The notes: a model not told the origin generated them from the letters alone. A stretch of 64,000 nt of DNA from Actinoallomurus liliacearum (GCF_039542035.1 NZ_BAABHJ010000005.1:744001-808000); one strand, 5' to 3'. Numbered from the stretch's first letter, positions 18,655 through 26,955 are shown. Numbers and translations are program-made.

Positions 18655-18728
18655 GCGGAGCTCCGAGCGGGCCGTCTTGCATGGATCCGGATGGTCCCTG
18701 ATGAAGACCCTGACGCATCGCCGGGCGT

Positions 18729-20105
18729 TCAGTCGGTGAGCGCGGGGGAGGGATCCCGGTTCGGGGGGACGGCTCCGGAGGCGTGCAGGAAGAACGCGCG
18801 GGCGACCTCGATCGCCGCGGCGGCGTCCAGGAACCCACGGTCACGGGCGGCGGCGTCGAGCGCATGTCCGTCCATCGCCACCACACCCCACCGATCGGCG
18901 ATGTGGGCGCGCAGCAGATCCTGGCGGAGGTGGTGCACGGCCCGGTGCGGAGCCGTGGCCGCCACGGCGTCGTTGACGCTCCAGGCGGCCGCCACGGCCG
19001 CCGCGCTGTCCAGGTCCGGTCTGATGAGGAACGCCGTCTTCGCCAGGGTGGTGAGCCGGGCGTGCCCCGCCGCGTCGAACCGGGCCGAGCGAACGAGGAT
19101 GTGCAGCAGTTGCTCGTCCTCGCTCAGGCCGTGGATCTCCTGGGGGCTCAGCCAGTACTGCGCCTGTTCCTCGTCCAGCGAGCCTCGATCAAGGCCGCCG
19201 GCACGCGCGGTCTCGATCGCGCGTCGCTCGATCACGGCGGGGTCGTCGCCGGGCGAGCCTCCGGTGATCCAGGTGAGGGCGGCGTGCCGCCACCGGGCCG
19301 GGAAGCCCGGGTCGTACAGCTGCTGGTGCTGGAGTTCCGCGACGACCGGGATCCTTCCGGCGCCGGGGCGGCGGACATGGAAGCGTGTGATCCACTGTTC
19401 GATCTGCGTCGTCCGCCATGAGGTGCCGGCCCACTCGCTCGGATCGGGTGGTGTGAGCCTTCCGTCGGCCACCAGGCGGAGTGCCTCGACCGCGTCCGCG
19501 TACTTGGCGTCGACGGCCTCGGGGCGATCGTTCCGCCAGTGGGTCATCCGGTCGACGGCGTCCCGCAGGCTCGCGTCGTCGGCGACCGCGTCGGCCAGCG
19601 CGCGCGGAGTTCTCGCCGGGTAGTAGAGCTCTCGGGCGACGGCGAGCAGGCGGTCCGCCTCCGTCCGGCCGATCGCCGCGGCGTTCACGGCGTCGCCGAG
19701 GCGTATCCGGACGTCGACCAGCGGGACGGACAGCGGGCGGAGATCATCGGGCGTATGCGCGACGGCGACCTCGTCATCCGCCTCGATCCGGCCGTCCCGG
19801 TACATCTCGAAGATCCGGCCGACGCCCCGCATGCCGAACGGATACAGCTCCGCCGCGCGAAGCGCGCCCATGCTGGACGCGCCGACGACGGAGACGCCCT
19901 CGGCGAGCAGCAGCAGGATCTCCTTGTGCCGGACGGGCGGGGTGGAGTGGAAGACACCGTCGATGATGACCACGATGTCGCCCGCCGCGCAGCCGAGGGC
20001 GAGCAGGTCGCCGTGGCGCACCGGAGGATGCGTATGCGCCTCGGGCAGGATCCGCCCGACCTGCTCGGCGCCGATGGTGGGCCCGCAGAAGACATGGACG
20101 GTCAC
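18729..20105 (-). CDS. TfuA-family protein, partner of the YcaO enzyme
   Basis: The N-terminal 210 or so residues carry the TfuA core: FCGPTIGAEQV, LPEAHTHPPVRHGDLLAL, IIDGVFHSTPPVRHKEILLLL (about 47-67), GASSMGALRAAEL (75-87), FGMRGVGRIFEMYRDG and DDEVAVAH (110-117). TfuA proteins assist YcaO enzymes in forming backbone thioamides, known for methyl-CoM reductase and for thiovarsolin-type RiPPs. The remaining roughly 245 residues are helical-looking and I do not recognise them. The start is GTG 20105, overlapping the YcaO TGA as gtga; the larger frame begins inside ycaO. Length 458 residues, last gene of the cassette. Confidence 0.88.
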   Translation of the reverse strand: MTVHVFCGPTIGAEQVGRILPEAHTHPPVRHGDLLALGCAAGDIVVIIDGVFHSTPPVRHKEILLLLAEGVSVVGASSMGALRAAELYPFGMRGVGRIFEMYRDGRIEADDEVAVAHTPDDLRPLSVPLVDVRIRLGDAVNAAAIGRTEADRLLAVARELYYPARTPRALADAVADDASLRDAVDRMTHWRNDRPEAVDAKYADAVEALRLVADGRLTPPDPSEWAGTSWRTTQIEQWITRFHVRRPGAGRIPVVAELQHQQLYDPGFPARWRHAALTWITGGSPGDDPAVIERRAIETARAGGLDRGSLDEEQAQYWLSPQEIHGLSEDEQLLHILVRSARFDAAGHARLTTLAKTAFLIRPDLDSAAAVAAAWSVNDAVAATAPHRAVHHLRQDLLRAHIADRWGVVAMDGHALDAAARDRGFLDAAAAIEVARAFFLHASGAVPPNRDPSPALTD

Positions 20106-21268
20106 GCGGCCCCCTCGCCCCTCGTTTCGGCCTCGGCGCGGACGCTCGAGTGCAGCGTCTGCCGTGTTCCCGGGCAGAGCACCTTCACCACCGCGAACTC
20201 GTCCCGATCGGCGAGCACGACCCGGAGCGGGGAGGAACCCGTGACCGCGCCGATCCGTTCGGCGAGCCGGTCCGCCTCCTCGGTGTCCGTGGCGAAGTGC
20301 GCGCCGGGGACCGTGCTCTTCACCCGATCCCACGCTTCCAGCGGTCCGGGGGTCACCGGACGCGGGAGATGAACGGGACGGTACGCCGCCGATGCCAGAT
20401 CGTCCCGAGTGCCGGTGATGTGGGTCAGCCGTGCCTGTACGGCCTCGGTGACGGCGCGCGACAGCGCGACGGGCGGGTCCGCGTGCGCACCGGCACCGAA
20501 CATGACCGATGCAGGTGAGTCCTCGTGCCACAGATGGGCGACCACACAGGGCACGCCCATCCTGTTCGGCACGTACTCGATCTCCAGCCACGCGCCGGCA
20601 CGGGAGACGCGCTCGACGAGTTCCGCGCAGTGATCGTCGGAGACGCTCGCCGGGTCGATGTACCGACGGCTCGACGCGGGGACGCCCCGCAGGGCGTGCA
20701 CGGCGTCACGCTCGATGACCTCGTACAGGGCGTGCACGGTCGCCTCTGCCACGGTGTTTCCGGAGGCGAGGCCGTTGGAGCTCTCCATGAACGCGGGGAC
20801 ACGCCAGTCGGCCGGAGGGTGCCCCATCCGGACCGCACCCCGGGGCACCGGCACCGAGGTCCGCTCGACCAGGTCGACGGCCTGGATCCAGTCCAGCCGT
20901 GTCCGCTCGGTGAGCAGGCTTCCCCGCATCCCGGCCAGTTCCTTGATCTCGTACGGGAGGTCGAGTTCCGATGAGGGTGTGTCGAGGAGGCCGGGTGCCG
21001 GGACGGCGTTCTCGGCGTGCCAGAGTTCGACGGCCTCCATGGCTCCGGAGATCTTCGCGAGCAGGAGCGTCGCGCCCTTCCCCTGGGAGACCGACAGGGT
21101 CGTCGCCAGCGGGCGGACCGCCATCACGACCGGGATCCCGATGATGTCCAGACCGGTGACGTCGGCGAGCCGGGTGATGCCGTAGTCCCTCAGCAGCGGC
21201 CGGATCGACTCATAGGTCTCCTCCGGCGTCCGAACGCGGTGGGTGCCCGTGAAGAACACCTTCTGCAT
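20102..21268 (-). CDS. YcaO-domain ATP-dependent peptide backbone modification enzyme
   Basis: The 388-residue product starts at ATG 21268 with SD ggagga just upstream; an earlier ATG would bypass that site. ATP/Mg motifs are SQGKG (61-65), E78/E81 in SGAMEAVELWHAE, SSNGLASGNT (163-172) and EVIERD (183-188). YcaO enzymes phosphorylate peptide amide oxygen to make azolines, thioamides or amidines. The C-terminus (ends RGEGAA) lacks the P-x-P-x-P tail of azoline cyclodehydratases and there is no fused E1-like or RRE domain. That, and the adjacent TfuA, point to thioamidation. Its substrate is probably the small protein encoded 72 nt upstream. Confidence 0.92.
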   Translation of the reverse strand: MQKVFFTGTHRVRTPEETYESIRPLLRDYGITRLADVTGLDIIGIPVVMAVRPLATTLSVSQGKGATLLLAKISGAMEAVELWHAENAVPAPGLLDTPSSELDLPYEIKELAGMRGSLLTERTRLDWIQAVDLVERTSVPVPRGAVRMGHPPADWRVPAFMESSNGLASGNTVAEATVHALYEVIERDAVHALRGVPASSRRYIDPASVSDDHCAELVERVSRAGAWLEIEYVPNRMGVPCVVAHLWHEDSPASVMFGAGAHADPPVALSRAVTEAVQARLTHITGTRDDLASAAYRPVHLPRPVTPGPLEAWDRVKSTVPGAHFATDTEEADRLAERIGAVTGSSPLRVVLADRDEFAVVKVLCPGTRQTLHSSVRAEAETRGEGAA

Positions 21269-21340
21269 CGTTCCTCCATGGCGAACACCCCGGTCACGGC
21301 CCGTCGAGGCCATGATCGGGGCTTCCCGGGGCCGGTCCGC

Positions 21341-21589
21341 TCAGGAGGCCGGTACGTAGACGGTCTCGTCGTTGGCCGACAGCCCGTACGTGATGTGAGC
21401 CTGCGCGTGCCCGTACGCCGGGACGGCCTCGGCGGTGTACGTCGTCTCGTCGTTGGCCGACAGCCCGCAGGTGGCGTGTGTCTGCGCGTGCCCGTGCGCC
21501 GGAACGGGCTCAGCGGTGAACAGTTCGTCCAGGTCGGCGATCGCCACGTGCGCGGCGGCGGTGCCCTGCGGGAGCGGGTGTCTCGTCAT
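21341..21589 (-). CDS. Putative RiPP precursor peptide with two tandem core-like repeats
   Basis: The 82-residue product starts at ATG 21589 with SD aggag six nt away. Residues 1-24 (MTRHPLPQGTAAAHVAIADL then DELF) look like a leader with an amphipathic helix. Residues 25-51 and 52-78 are two tandem 27-residue repeats. Shared positions are T-A-E-x-V-P-A, G-H-A-Q, H, T, then GLSANDET and Y; the peptide ends V-P-A-S. It is the first gene of the strand -: precursor, YcaO, TfuA. I know no named family for it. An unrelated small protein is possible, but repeats plus a YcaO-TfuA neighbour make the precursor role likely. Confidence 0.75.
   Translation of the reverse strand: MTRHPLPQGTAAAHVAIADLDELFTAEPVPAHGHAQTHATCGLSANDETTYTAEAVPAYGHAQAHITYGLSANDETVYVPAS
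21356..21517 (-). repeat. Two 81-bp direct repeats inside the precursor gene
   Basis: Copies lie at 21437-21517 and 21356-21436, exactly in frame and directly adjacent. By hand count 67 of 81 bases agree (about 83%). The best conserved blocks are tctcgtcgttggccgacag and ctgcgcgtgcccgt. Several differences change the residue (Cys/Tyr, His/Tyr, Ala/Ile), so the copies have diverged under tolerance at those sites. Confidence 0.9.
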
Positions 21590-21663
21590 CTGCTCTCCTG
21601 TCGCCAGCCGGCCACGGTGATCGTCCGAGGCCGGGTCAAAGAGGGAAAAATACCGCGTTCAAG

Positions 21664-21669
21664 ATCATA
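21664..21669 (-). promoter_or_regulatory. Candidate -10 box for the RiPP cassette
   Basis: On the minus strand TATGAT lies 75 nt before the precursor ATG, in the most AT-rich part of the region. No good -35 box accompanies it. Two exact copies of CGGTGATCGTC (21615-21625 and 21674-21684, plus-strand reading) flank it and could be activator or repressor sites. Confidence 0.3.
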
Positions 21670-21758
21670 TCGGCGGTGATCGTCGCGGCGCGGAATGAAG
21701 TGCCCCGTCGGCTGGTTGTGACGAGGGTGACGCCCCGACACGGGGTCCGGAGCTTGAT

Positions 21759-21787
21759 TTCGGATTTCGTGCCGCGTGACGTACACT
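21759..21787 (+). promoter_or_regulatory. Candidate infA promoter
   Basis: TTCGGA (21759-21764), a 17-bp spacer and TACACT (21782-21787) lie 105 nt before infA. Because the cassette upstream is on the other strand, infA and what follows need a promoter in this interval. The -35 match is weak. Confidence 0.35.
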
Positions 21788-21891
21788 CTTTTGTCGGTCC
21801 CGTGTTGGCTCATGCCCGCATGTCATTGCGGTGAGTCGGTATCCCGCGGAGGCCGTTCTCCTGACGAACCGATCAACGAAGCGCGGAGGAC

Positions 21892-22113
21892 ATGCCCAAA
21901 AAAGAAGGGGCCATCGAAATCGAGGGCACCGTCGTCGAATCACTCCCGAACGCCATGTTCCGGGTGGAGCTCGACAACGGGCACAAGGTGCTCGCCCACA
22001 TCAGCGGCAAGATGCGGATGCACTACATCCGGATCCTGCCCGATGACCGCGTCGTCGTGGAGCTGAGCCCCTACGACCTCACGCGCGGTCGGATCGTCTA
22101 CCGATACAAGTAA
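21892..22113 (+). CDS. infA: Translation initiation factor IF-1
   Basis: IF-1 occupies the 30S A site during initiation. The 73-residue OB-fold protein MPKKEGAIEIEGTVVESLPN ends ELSPYDLTRGRIVYRYK, a standard IF-1. ATG 21892 follows rbs gcggagga. The RiPP cassette separates it from map, its normal neighbour. Confidence 0.97.
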   Translation: MPKKEGAIEIEGTVVESLPNAMFRVELDNGHKVLAHISGKMRMHYIRILPDDRVVVELSPYDLTRGRIVYRYK

Positions 22114-22219
22114 CCACCCACTGGGGTTGCCTTCCCCGCGTATAGTCGGTTGGTGAGCCGTTTCGGCGTGCTCGCCTGCGGCTCGGCAGCGCGGGGGTGA
22201 CCCTGCACGAGGAGACCCA

Positions 22220-22333
22220 GTGAAGGTCAAGCCGAGCGTCAAGAAGATCTGCAGCAAGTGCCGCATCATCCGGCGGCACGGCCGGGTCATGGTCATCTGC
22301 GATGACCCGCGCCACAAGCAGCGTCAGGGCTGA
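22220..22333 (+). CDS. rpmJ: 50S ribosomal protein L36, zinc-binding type
   Basis: The 37-residue product starts at GTG 22220 behind rbs gaggaga: MKVKPSVKKICSKCRIIRRH ... ICDDPRHKQRQG. The C-S-K-C pair with a later Cys and His is the zinc-binding C+ form. L36 stabilises 23S rRNA structure. TATAGT at 22141-22146 in the preceding spacer could be a -10 box for rpmJ-rpsM, but I found no matching -35. Confidence 0.96.
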   Translation: MKVKPSVKKICSKCRIIRRHGRVMVICDDPRHKQRQG

Positions 22334-22433
22334 CAACTCAACAGCAACCGCGCCACGGGCGACCTGGCGCGGTCGCGCATATTCCGACGTTCCGCGGCTC
22401 CCCTGAGGAGCAACCCCCGGTCGGAGGCCGGGG

Positions 22434-22455
22434 CCCCACCCGGGCAGGGGTGGGG
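22434..22455 (+). other. Hairpin between rpmJ and rpsM
   Basis: ccccaccc (22434-22441) pairs with gggtgggg (22448-22455) across a 6-nt loop, about 45 nt before the rpsM start. A leader or attenuator role for the alpha operon is possible. Confidence 0.45.
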
Positions 22456-22499
22456 GTGCGGGGCGCAGACCTCCGTGAAACAGAAGGGAACTGCCCGAG

Positions 22500-22880
22500 A
22501 TGGCACGCCTCCTCGGCGTCGACCTCCCGCGCGACAAGCGCCTCGAGGTCGCTCTCACCTACATCTTCGGCATCGGCCGTACCCGCGCCCTCGAGACCCT
22601 GAAGGAAACCGGCATCAACGGTGACCGTCGGGTCCACGAGCTCGGTGACGACGAGCTGATCCAGCTCCGTGACTGGATCGAGGCCAACTACCGGATCGAG
22701 GGCGACCTGCGCCGCGAGATCCAGGCCGACATCCGTCGCAAGATCGAGATCGGCTGCTACCAGGGCATTCGGCACCGCCGCGGCCTGCCGGTGCACGGTC
22801 AGCGGACGCAGACCAACGCGCGTACGCGCAAGGGCAAGAAGAAGACCGTCGCCGGCAAGAAGAAGGCCGGCAAGAAGTAG
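22500..22880 (+). CDS. rpsM: 30S ribosomal protein S13
   Basis: S13 forms intersubunit bridges and contacts P-site tRNA. The 126-residue product begins MARLLGVDLPRDKRLEVALT and contains YIFGIGRTRA and RHRRGLPVHGQRTQTNARTRKG, with a Lys-rich end. ATG 22500 lies after a 166-nt spacer holding the hairpin above. Confidence 0.97.
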   Translation: MARLLGVDLPRDKRLEVALTYIFGIGRTRALETLKETGINGDRRVHELGDDELIQLRDWIEANYRIEGDLRREIQADIRRKIEIGCYQGIRHRRGLPVHGQRTQTNARTRKGKKKTVAGKKKAGKK

Positions 22881-22886
22881 TAGTCC

Positions 22887-22908
22887 TCGGCCCCTCGCCC
22901 GGGGCCGA
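22887..22908 (+). other. Hairpin between rpsM and rpsK
   Basis: tcggcccc (22887-22894) and ggggccga (22901-22908) pair across a 6-nt loop 6 nt after the rpsM stop. There is no T run. Confidence 0.45.
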
Positions 22909-22941
22909 CGGATCGACGACCTCCAGGAGATTTGAGAGCAG

Positions 22942-23343
22942 ATGCCGCCAAAGAGCCGCCCCGGCGCCAAGAAGGTGCGCCGGAAGGAAAAGAAGAACGT
23001 CGCTCACGGGCACGCCCACATCAAGAGCACGTTCAACAACACGATCGTCACGATCACGGACCCCGTGGGCGCCGTGATCGCATGGGCCAGCGCCGGTCAC
23101 GTGGGCTTCAAGGGCTCGCGTAAGTCGACGCCGTTCGCCGCTCAGATGGCGGCCGAGGCCGCCGCCCGCCGCGCCATGGAGCACGGCATGCGCAAGGTCG
23201 ACGTCTTCGTGAAGGGCCCGGGTTCGGGCCGCGAGACCGCGATCCGGTCGCTGCAGGCGACCGGCCTCGAGGTCGGTTCGATCCAGGACGTCACCCCGGT
23301 GCCGCACAACGGCTGCCGTCCGCCGAAGCGTCGCCGCGTCTGA
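22942..23343 (+). CDS. rpsK: 30S ribosomal protein S11
   Basis: S11 lies on the platform near the E site. The 133-residue product MPPKSRPGAKKVRRKEKKNV continues with the standard IKSTFNNTIVTITDPVGAVIAWASAG-type core and ends HNGCRPPKRRRV. The ATG follows the purine-rich aggagatttgagagcag. Confidence 0.97.
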   Translation: MPPKSRPGAKKVRRKEKKNVAHGHAHIKSTFNNTIVTITDPVGAVIAWASAGHVGFKGSRKSTPFAAQMAAEAAARRAMEHGMRKVDVFVKGPGSGRETAIRSLQATGLEVGSIQDVTPVPHNGCRPPKRRRV

Positions 23344-23360
23344 GTTAGGGAAGAAGAGAG

Positions 23361-23990
<630 letters not shown>

Positions 23991-24084
23991 CGTCCACTCG
24001 TGCGGGCGCACGTCTCATGGCGTGCGCCCCGCAGTGCGAGATCGCGGCAGTCATATAGCGGGCGCCGCGGGAAGGAAGTAAGAA

Positions 24085-25098
24085 ATGCTCATCGCCCAGC
24101 GACCGACTCTCACCGAAGAGCAGGTCGACGAGTTCCGGTCGCGGTTCACGATCGAACCGCTGGAGCCGGGCTTCGGCTACACCATCGGCAACTCGCTTCG
24201 CCGTACGCTCCTGTCCTCCATCCCGGGTGCCGCCGTCACGAGCATCCGGATCGAGGGCGTGCTGCACGAGTTCTCCACGATCCCGGGCGTGAAGGAGGAT
24301 GTCACCGACATCATCCTGAACCTCAAGGAGCTCGTCGTCTCCTCCGAGCACGACGAGCCGGTCGTGATGTACCTCCGCAAGCAGGGCCCCGGTGAGGTCA
24401 CCGCCGCCGACATCGCGCCGCCGGCCGGTGTCGAGGTGCACAACCCCGAGCTCCACATCGCCACGCTGAACAACAAGGCGAAGCTGGAGATGGAGCTCAC
24501 CGTCGAGCGTGGCCGGGGTTACGTCTCCGCCGCCCAGAACAAGCAGCCGGGCCAGGAGATCGGGCGGGTTCCGATCGACTCGATCTACTCTCCGGTCCTG
24601 AAGGTCACCTACAAGGTCGAGGCGACGCGTGTCGAGCAGCGCACCGACTTCGACCGGCTGATCGTGGACGTCGAGACCAAGCCCGCGATGCTGCCGCGCG
24701 ACGCGGTGGCGAGCGCCGGCAAGACCCTGGTCGAGCTGTTCGGCCTGGCCCGGGAGCTCAACGTCGAGGCCGAGGGCATCGACATGGGCCCGTCCCCGAC
24801 GGACGCCGCGCTCGCGGCGGACCTGGCGCTGCCGATCGAGGAGCTCAACCTCACGGTCCGGTCCTACAACTGCCTCAAGCGCGAGGGCATCCACACCGTG
24901 GGTGAGCTCGTGGCCCGCAGCGAGCAGGACCTGCTCGACATCCGCAACTTCGGCGCCAAGTCGATCGAAGAGGTCAAGCAGAAGCTCAACGACATGGGCC
25001 TCACGCTGAAGGACTCCCCGCCCGGGTTCGACCCGACGGCGGCGGCGGACGCCTACGGCGACGAGGACCAGAGCTACGCCGAGACCGAGCAGTACTGA
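24085..25098 (+). CDS. rpoA: RNA polymerase alpha subunit
   Basis: Alpha starts polymerase assembly by dimerising and contacts activators and UP elements through its C-terminal domain. The 337-residue product has the N-terminal domain (FTIEPLEPGFGYTIGNSLRR) and the C-terminal helix-hairpin-helix domain (ELNLTVRSYNCLKREGIHTV, LLDIRNFGAKSIEEVKQKL). It ends in an acidic tail. ATG 24085 follows aaggaagtaag. Confidence 0.98.
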   Translation: MLIAQRPTLTEEQVDEFRSRFTIEPLEPGFGYTIGNSLRRTLLSSIPGAAVTSIRIEGVLHEFSTIPGVKEDVTDIILNLKELVVSSEHDEPVVMYLRKQGPGEVTAADIAPPAGVEVHNPELHIATLNNKAKLEMELTVERGRGYVSAAQNKQPGQEIGRVPIDSIYSPVLKVTYKVEATRVEQRTDFDRLIVDVETKPAMLPRDAVASAGKTLVELFGLARELNVEAEGIDMGPSPTDAALAADLALPIEELNLTVRSYNCLKREGIHTVGELVARSEQDLLDIRNFGAKSIEEVKQKLNDMGLTLKDSPPGFDPTAAADAYGDEDQSYAETEQY

Positions 25099-25107
25099 TC
25101 AGTTGAC

Positions 25108-25131
25108 CGGGCGGCCCCCAGGGGCCGCCCG
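25108..25131 (+). other. Strong GC hairpin between rpoA and rplQ
   Basis: cgggcggcccc (25108-25118) and ggggccgcccg (25121-25131) are perfectly complementary, starting 9 nt after the rpoA stop. It may partly terminate or protect the rpoA message. No T run follows. Confidence 0.55.
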
Positions 25132-25221
25132 TCGTCACCGACACTCGGCGGGGCCGACGGCCTCGCCGGACCGACACCGGTACCTCGTACGGCCGGTGCG
25201 GGTTGAAACAAGGAGAAGTTC

Positions 25222-25746
25222 ATGCCCACGCCCACCAAGGGCCCTCGTCTCGGCGGCAGCCCGTCGCACCAGCGCATCATCCTGGCGAACCTCGCCACGG
25301 CGCTGTTCGAGCACGGCCGCATCACGACGACCGAGGCCAAGGCCCGGCGGCTGCGTCCGCTGGCGGAGAAGCTGATCACCAAGGCCAAGCGCGGTGACCT
25401 CGCCGCGCGGCGCCAGGTCCTCACCGTCGTGCGGGACAAGGGCGTCGTCCACACGCTCTTCACCGAGATCGGTCCGCGGTTCGAGAACCGTCCGGGCGGC
25501 TACACCCGGATCACCAAGCTCGGCCCGCGCAAGGGCGACAACGCCCCCATGGCGCTGATCGAGCTGGTCGAGGAGGCCGCGCCGTCCGCGGTGACGACCC
25601 GTACGACCGCTCCGGCCGCGGAGGCCCCGGCGCCCGCCGCCGAGGAGACCGAGGAGACCCCGGCAGCGGCGACCGAGGAGCCGGCGGCCGAGGCCCCGGC
25701 CGCGGAGGCCACGGCGGACGACACCGAGGCCGACGAGAAGAAGTAG
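25222..25746 (+). CDS. rplQ: 50S ribosomal protein L17 with Ala/Glu-rich tail
   Basis: L17 is a 50S surface protein near the tunnel exit. The core (MPTPTKGPRLGGSPSHQRII, LRPLAEKLITKAKRGDL, RPGGYTRITKLGPRKGDNAPM) ends near residue 118. A roughly 55-residue tail of Ala, Glu, Pro and Thr follows, longer than in E. coli (127 residues in total) but common in actinobacteria. Length 174 residues. ATG 25222 lies behind aaggagaag. Confidence 0.96.
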   Translation: MPTPTKGPRLGGSPSHQRIILANLATALFEHGRITTTEAKARRLRPLAEKLITKAKRGDLAARRQVLTVVRDKGVVHTLFTEIGPRFENRPGGYTRITKLGPRKGDNAPMALIELVEEAAPSAVTTRTTAPAAEAPAPAAEETEETPAAATEEPAAEAPAAEATADDTEADEKK

Positions 25747-25763
25747 CGCAACGTTTACGACGC

Positions 25764-25794
25764 AGCCCGCCGCGCCCCTACGGGACGGCGGGCT
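25764..25794 (+). terminator. Terminator after rplQ
   Basis: agcccgccg (25764-25772) and cggcgggct (25786-25794) form a 9-bp stem followed by cgttgtttg. The spacer 25747-26103 otherwise shows no convincing gene; a 90-residue frame in it is Arg-rich and not supported. Confidence 0.65.
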
Positions 25795-26103
25795 CGTTGT
25801 TTGAAAGACTTGTGTTCGACGCGCTCGGCCGCCGGTGCCGGATCTGCTCGGCCGCCGGCAGGCGGGAGCCGTCGATCCGTTCGTTGACGTTCACCCCTCA
25901 AGGGACGTCCATCCGTCTATGAAGGAGAAGCCGGTGGTTCGCCGTCTGCGGCCCCGTTCGACGGCTGAGGGGCTCGGCGCGCCCGCGGGGTGCGCCCGGA
26001 CGCGACTCCGCCGCGCCGTCACCGACGCGCTCACGGTAACAGAAGGGGGGAGGCGGCGTTCCGCGTTCGGCCCGAAGGCCGAGACCGACGCGCCGCGAGC
26101 CCG

Positions 26104-26955
26104 ATGACCGCTCTGGTACGACTCCGGCTCGACCTCGCCTACGACGGCGCGGAGTTCGCCGGCTGGGCGCGGCAGCCGGGGCGGCGAACCGTCCAGGGTG
26201 TCATCGAGGACGCCCTGGGCCGGGTTTTGCGGCTGGACCCGCCGCCGGTCCTCACGGTCGCGGGTCGTACGGACGCCGGGGTGCACGCGCGCGGCCAGGT
26301 CGCGCACGTCGTCCTCCCCGTGGCGGCCTACTCCCAGGTGGGCGGCACACTGCCGCGCCGGATGGCCGGCGTGCTGCCACCGGACGTGCGGATCTGGCGG
26401 ATCGAACAGGCGCCCGACGGCTTCGACGCGCGGTTCTCCGCCCTGTCACGCCGCTACGCCTACCGCGTCTGCGACAACCCGGTGGGCGTCGACCCGCTGC
26501 GCCGCCACGAGGTGCTGTGGCACCCTCGGCCCCTCGATCTGGACCGGATGAACGCCGCCACCGCGCTGCTGCTCGGCGAGAACGACTTCGCCGCGTACTG
26601 CCGCAGGCGCGAGGGCGCGACGACGATCCGGAGGCTGCTGCGGTACGACTGGGAGCGCGAGTCGGCCGACGTCGCCGTCGCCACCATCGTGGCCGACGCC
26701 TTCTGCCACTCCATGGTGCGCGCCATCGTGGGCGCGCTGCTGTCGGTCGGCGACCGCCGCCGTCCGGTCGAGTGGCCGGCCGAGGTCCTCTCCGCCCGCG
26801 TCCGCGACTCGGCGGTGCAGGTCCTCCCGCCGCACGGCCTGACGCTGGAGGAGGTCACGTACCCGGAGGCCGGGCTGCTGGCCAGCCGGGCCCAGGAGAC
26901 CCGCCGGGTCCGGGTCCTCGGCGCGACCGCCCCGGAGGAGCGCCAGGCCGGCTGA
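26104..26955 (+). CDS. truA: tRNA pseudouridine(38-40) synthase TruA
   Basis: TruA isomerises uridines 38-40 in tRNA anticodon arms. ATG 26104 gives MTALVRLRLDLAYDGAEFAG and 283 residues; the longer frame adds 38 residues with no homology. The catalytic Asp lies in VAGRTDAGVHARGQVAH, and RRYAYRVCDNP and FCHSMVRAIVGALL are family segments. It follows rplQ as in most actinobacteria, but after a terminator and 357 nt. Confidence 0.95.
   Translation: MTALVRLRLDLAYDGAEFAGWARQPGRRTVQGVIEDALGRVLRLDPPPVLTVAGRTDAGVHARGQVAHVVLPVAAYSQVGGTLPRRMAGVLPPDVRIWRIEQAPDGFDARFSALSRRYAYRVCDNPVGVDPLRRHEVLWHPRPLDLDRMNAATALLLGENDFAAYCRRREGATTIRRLLRYDWERESADVAVATIVADAFCHSMVRAIVGALLSVGDRRRPVEWPAEVLSARVRDSAVQVLPPHGLTLEEVTYPEAGLLASRAQETRRVRVLGATAPEERQAG

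Noticed and set aside
20102..21313. YcaO as an azoline cyclodehydratase (thiazole/oxazole peptide cluster)
   Set aside because: No P-x-P-x-P C-terminus, no E1/ocin-ThiF partner and no dehydrogenase. TfuA and the single Cys in the repeats argue for thioamidation instead.
21341..21589. Lanthipeptide precursor
   Set aside because: No LanB/LanC/LanM/LanKC genes nearby, and Cys is present only once.
25835..26107. 90-codon frame between rplQ and truA
   Set aside because: Arg-rich composition with no rbs or motif. It overlaps the truA start in another frame.
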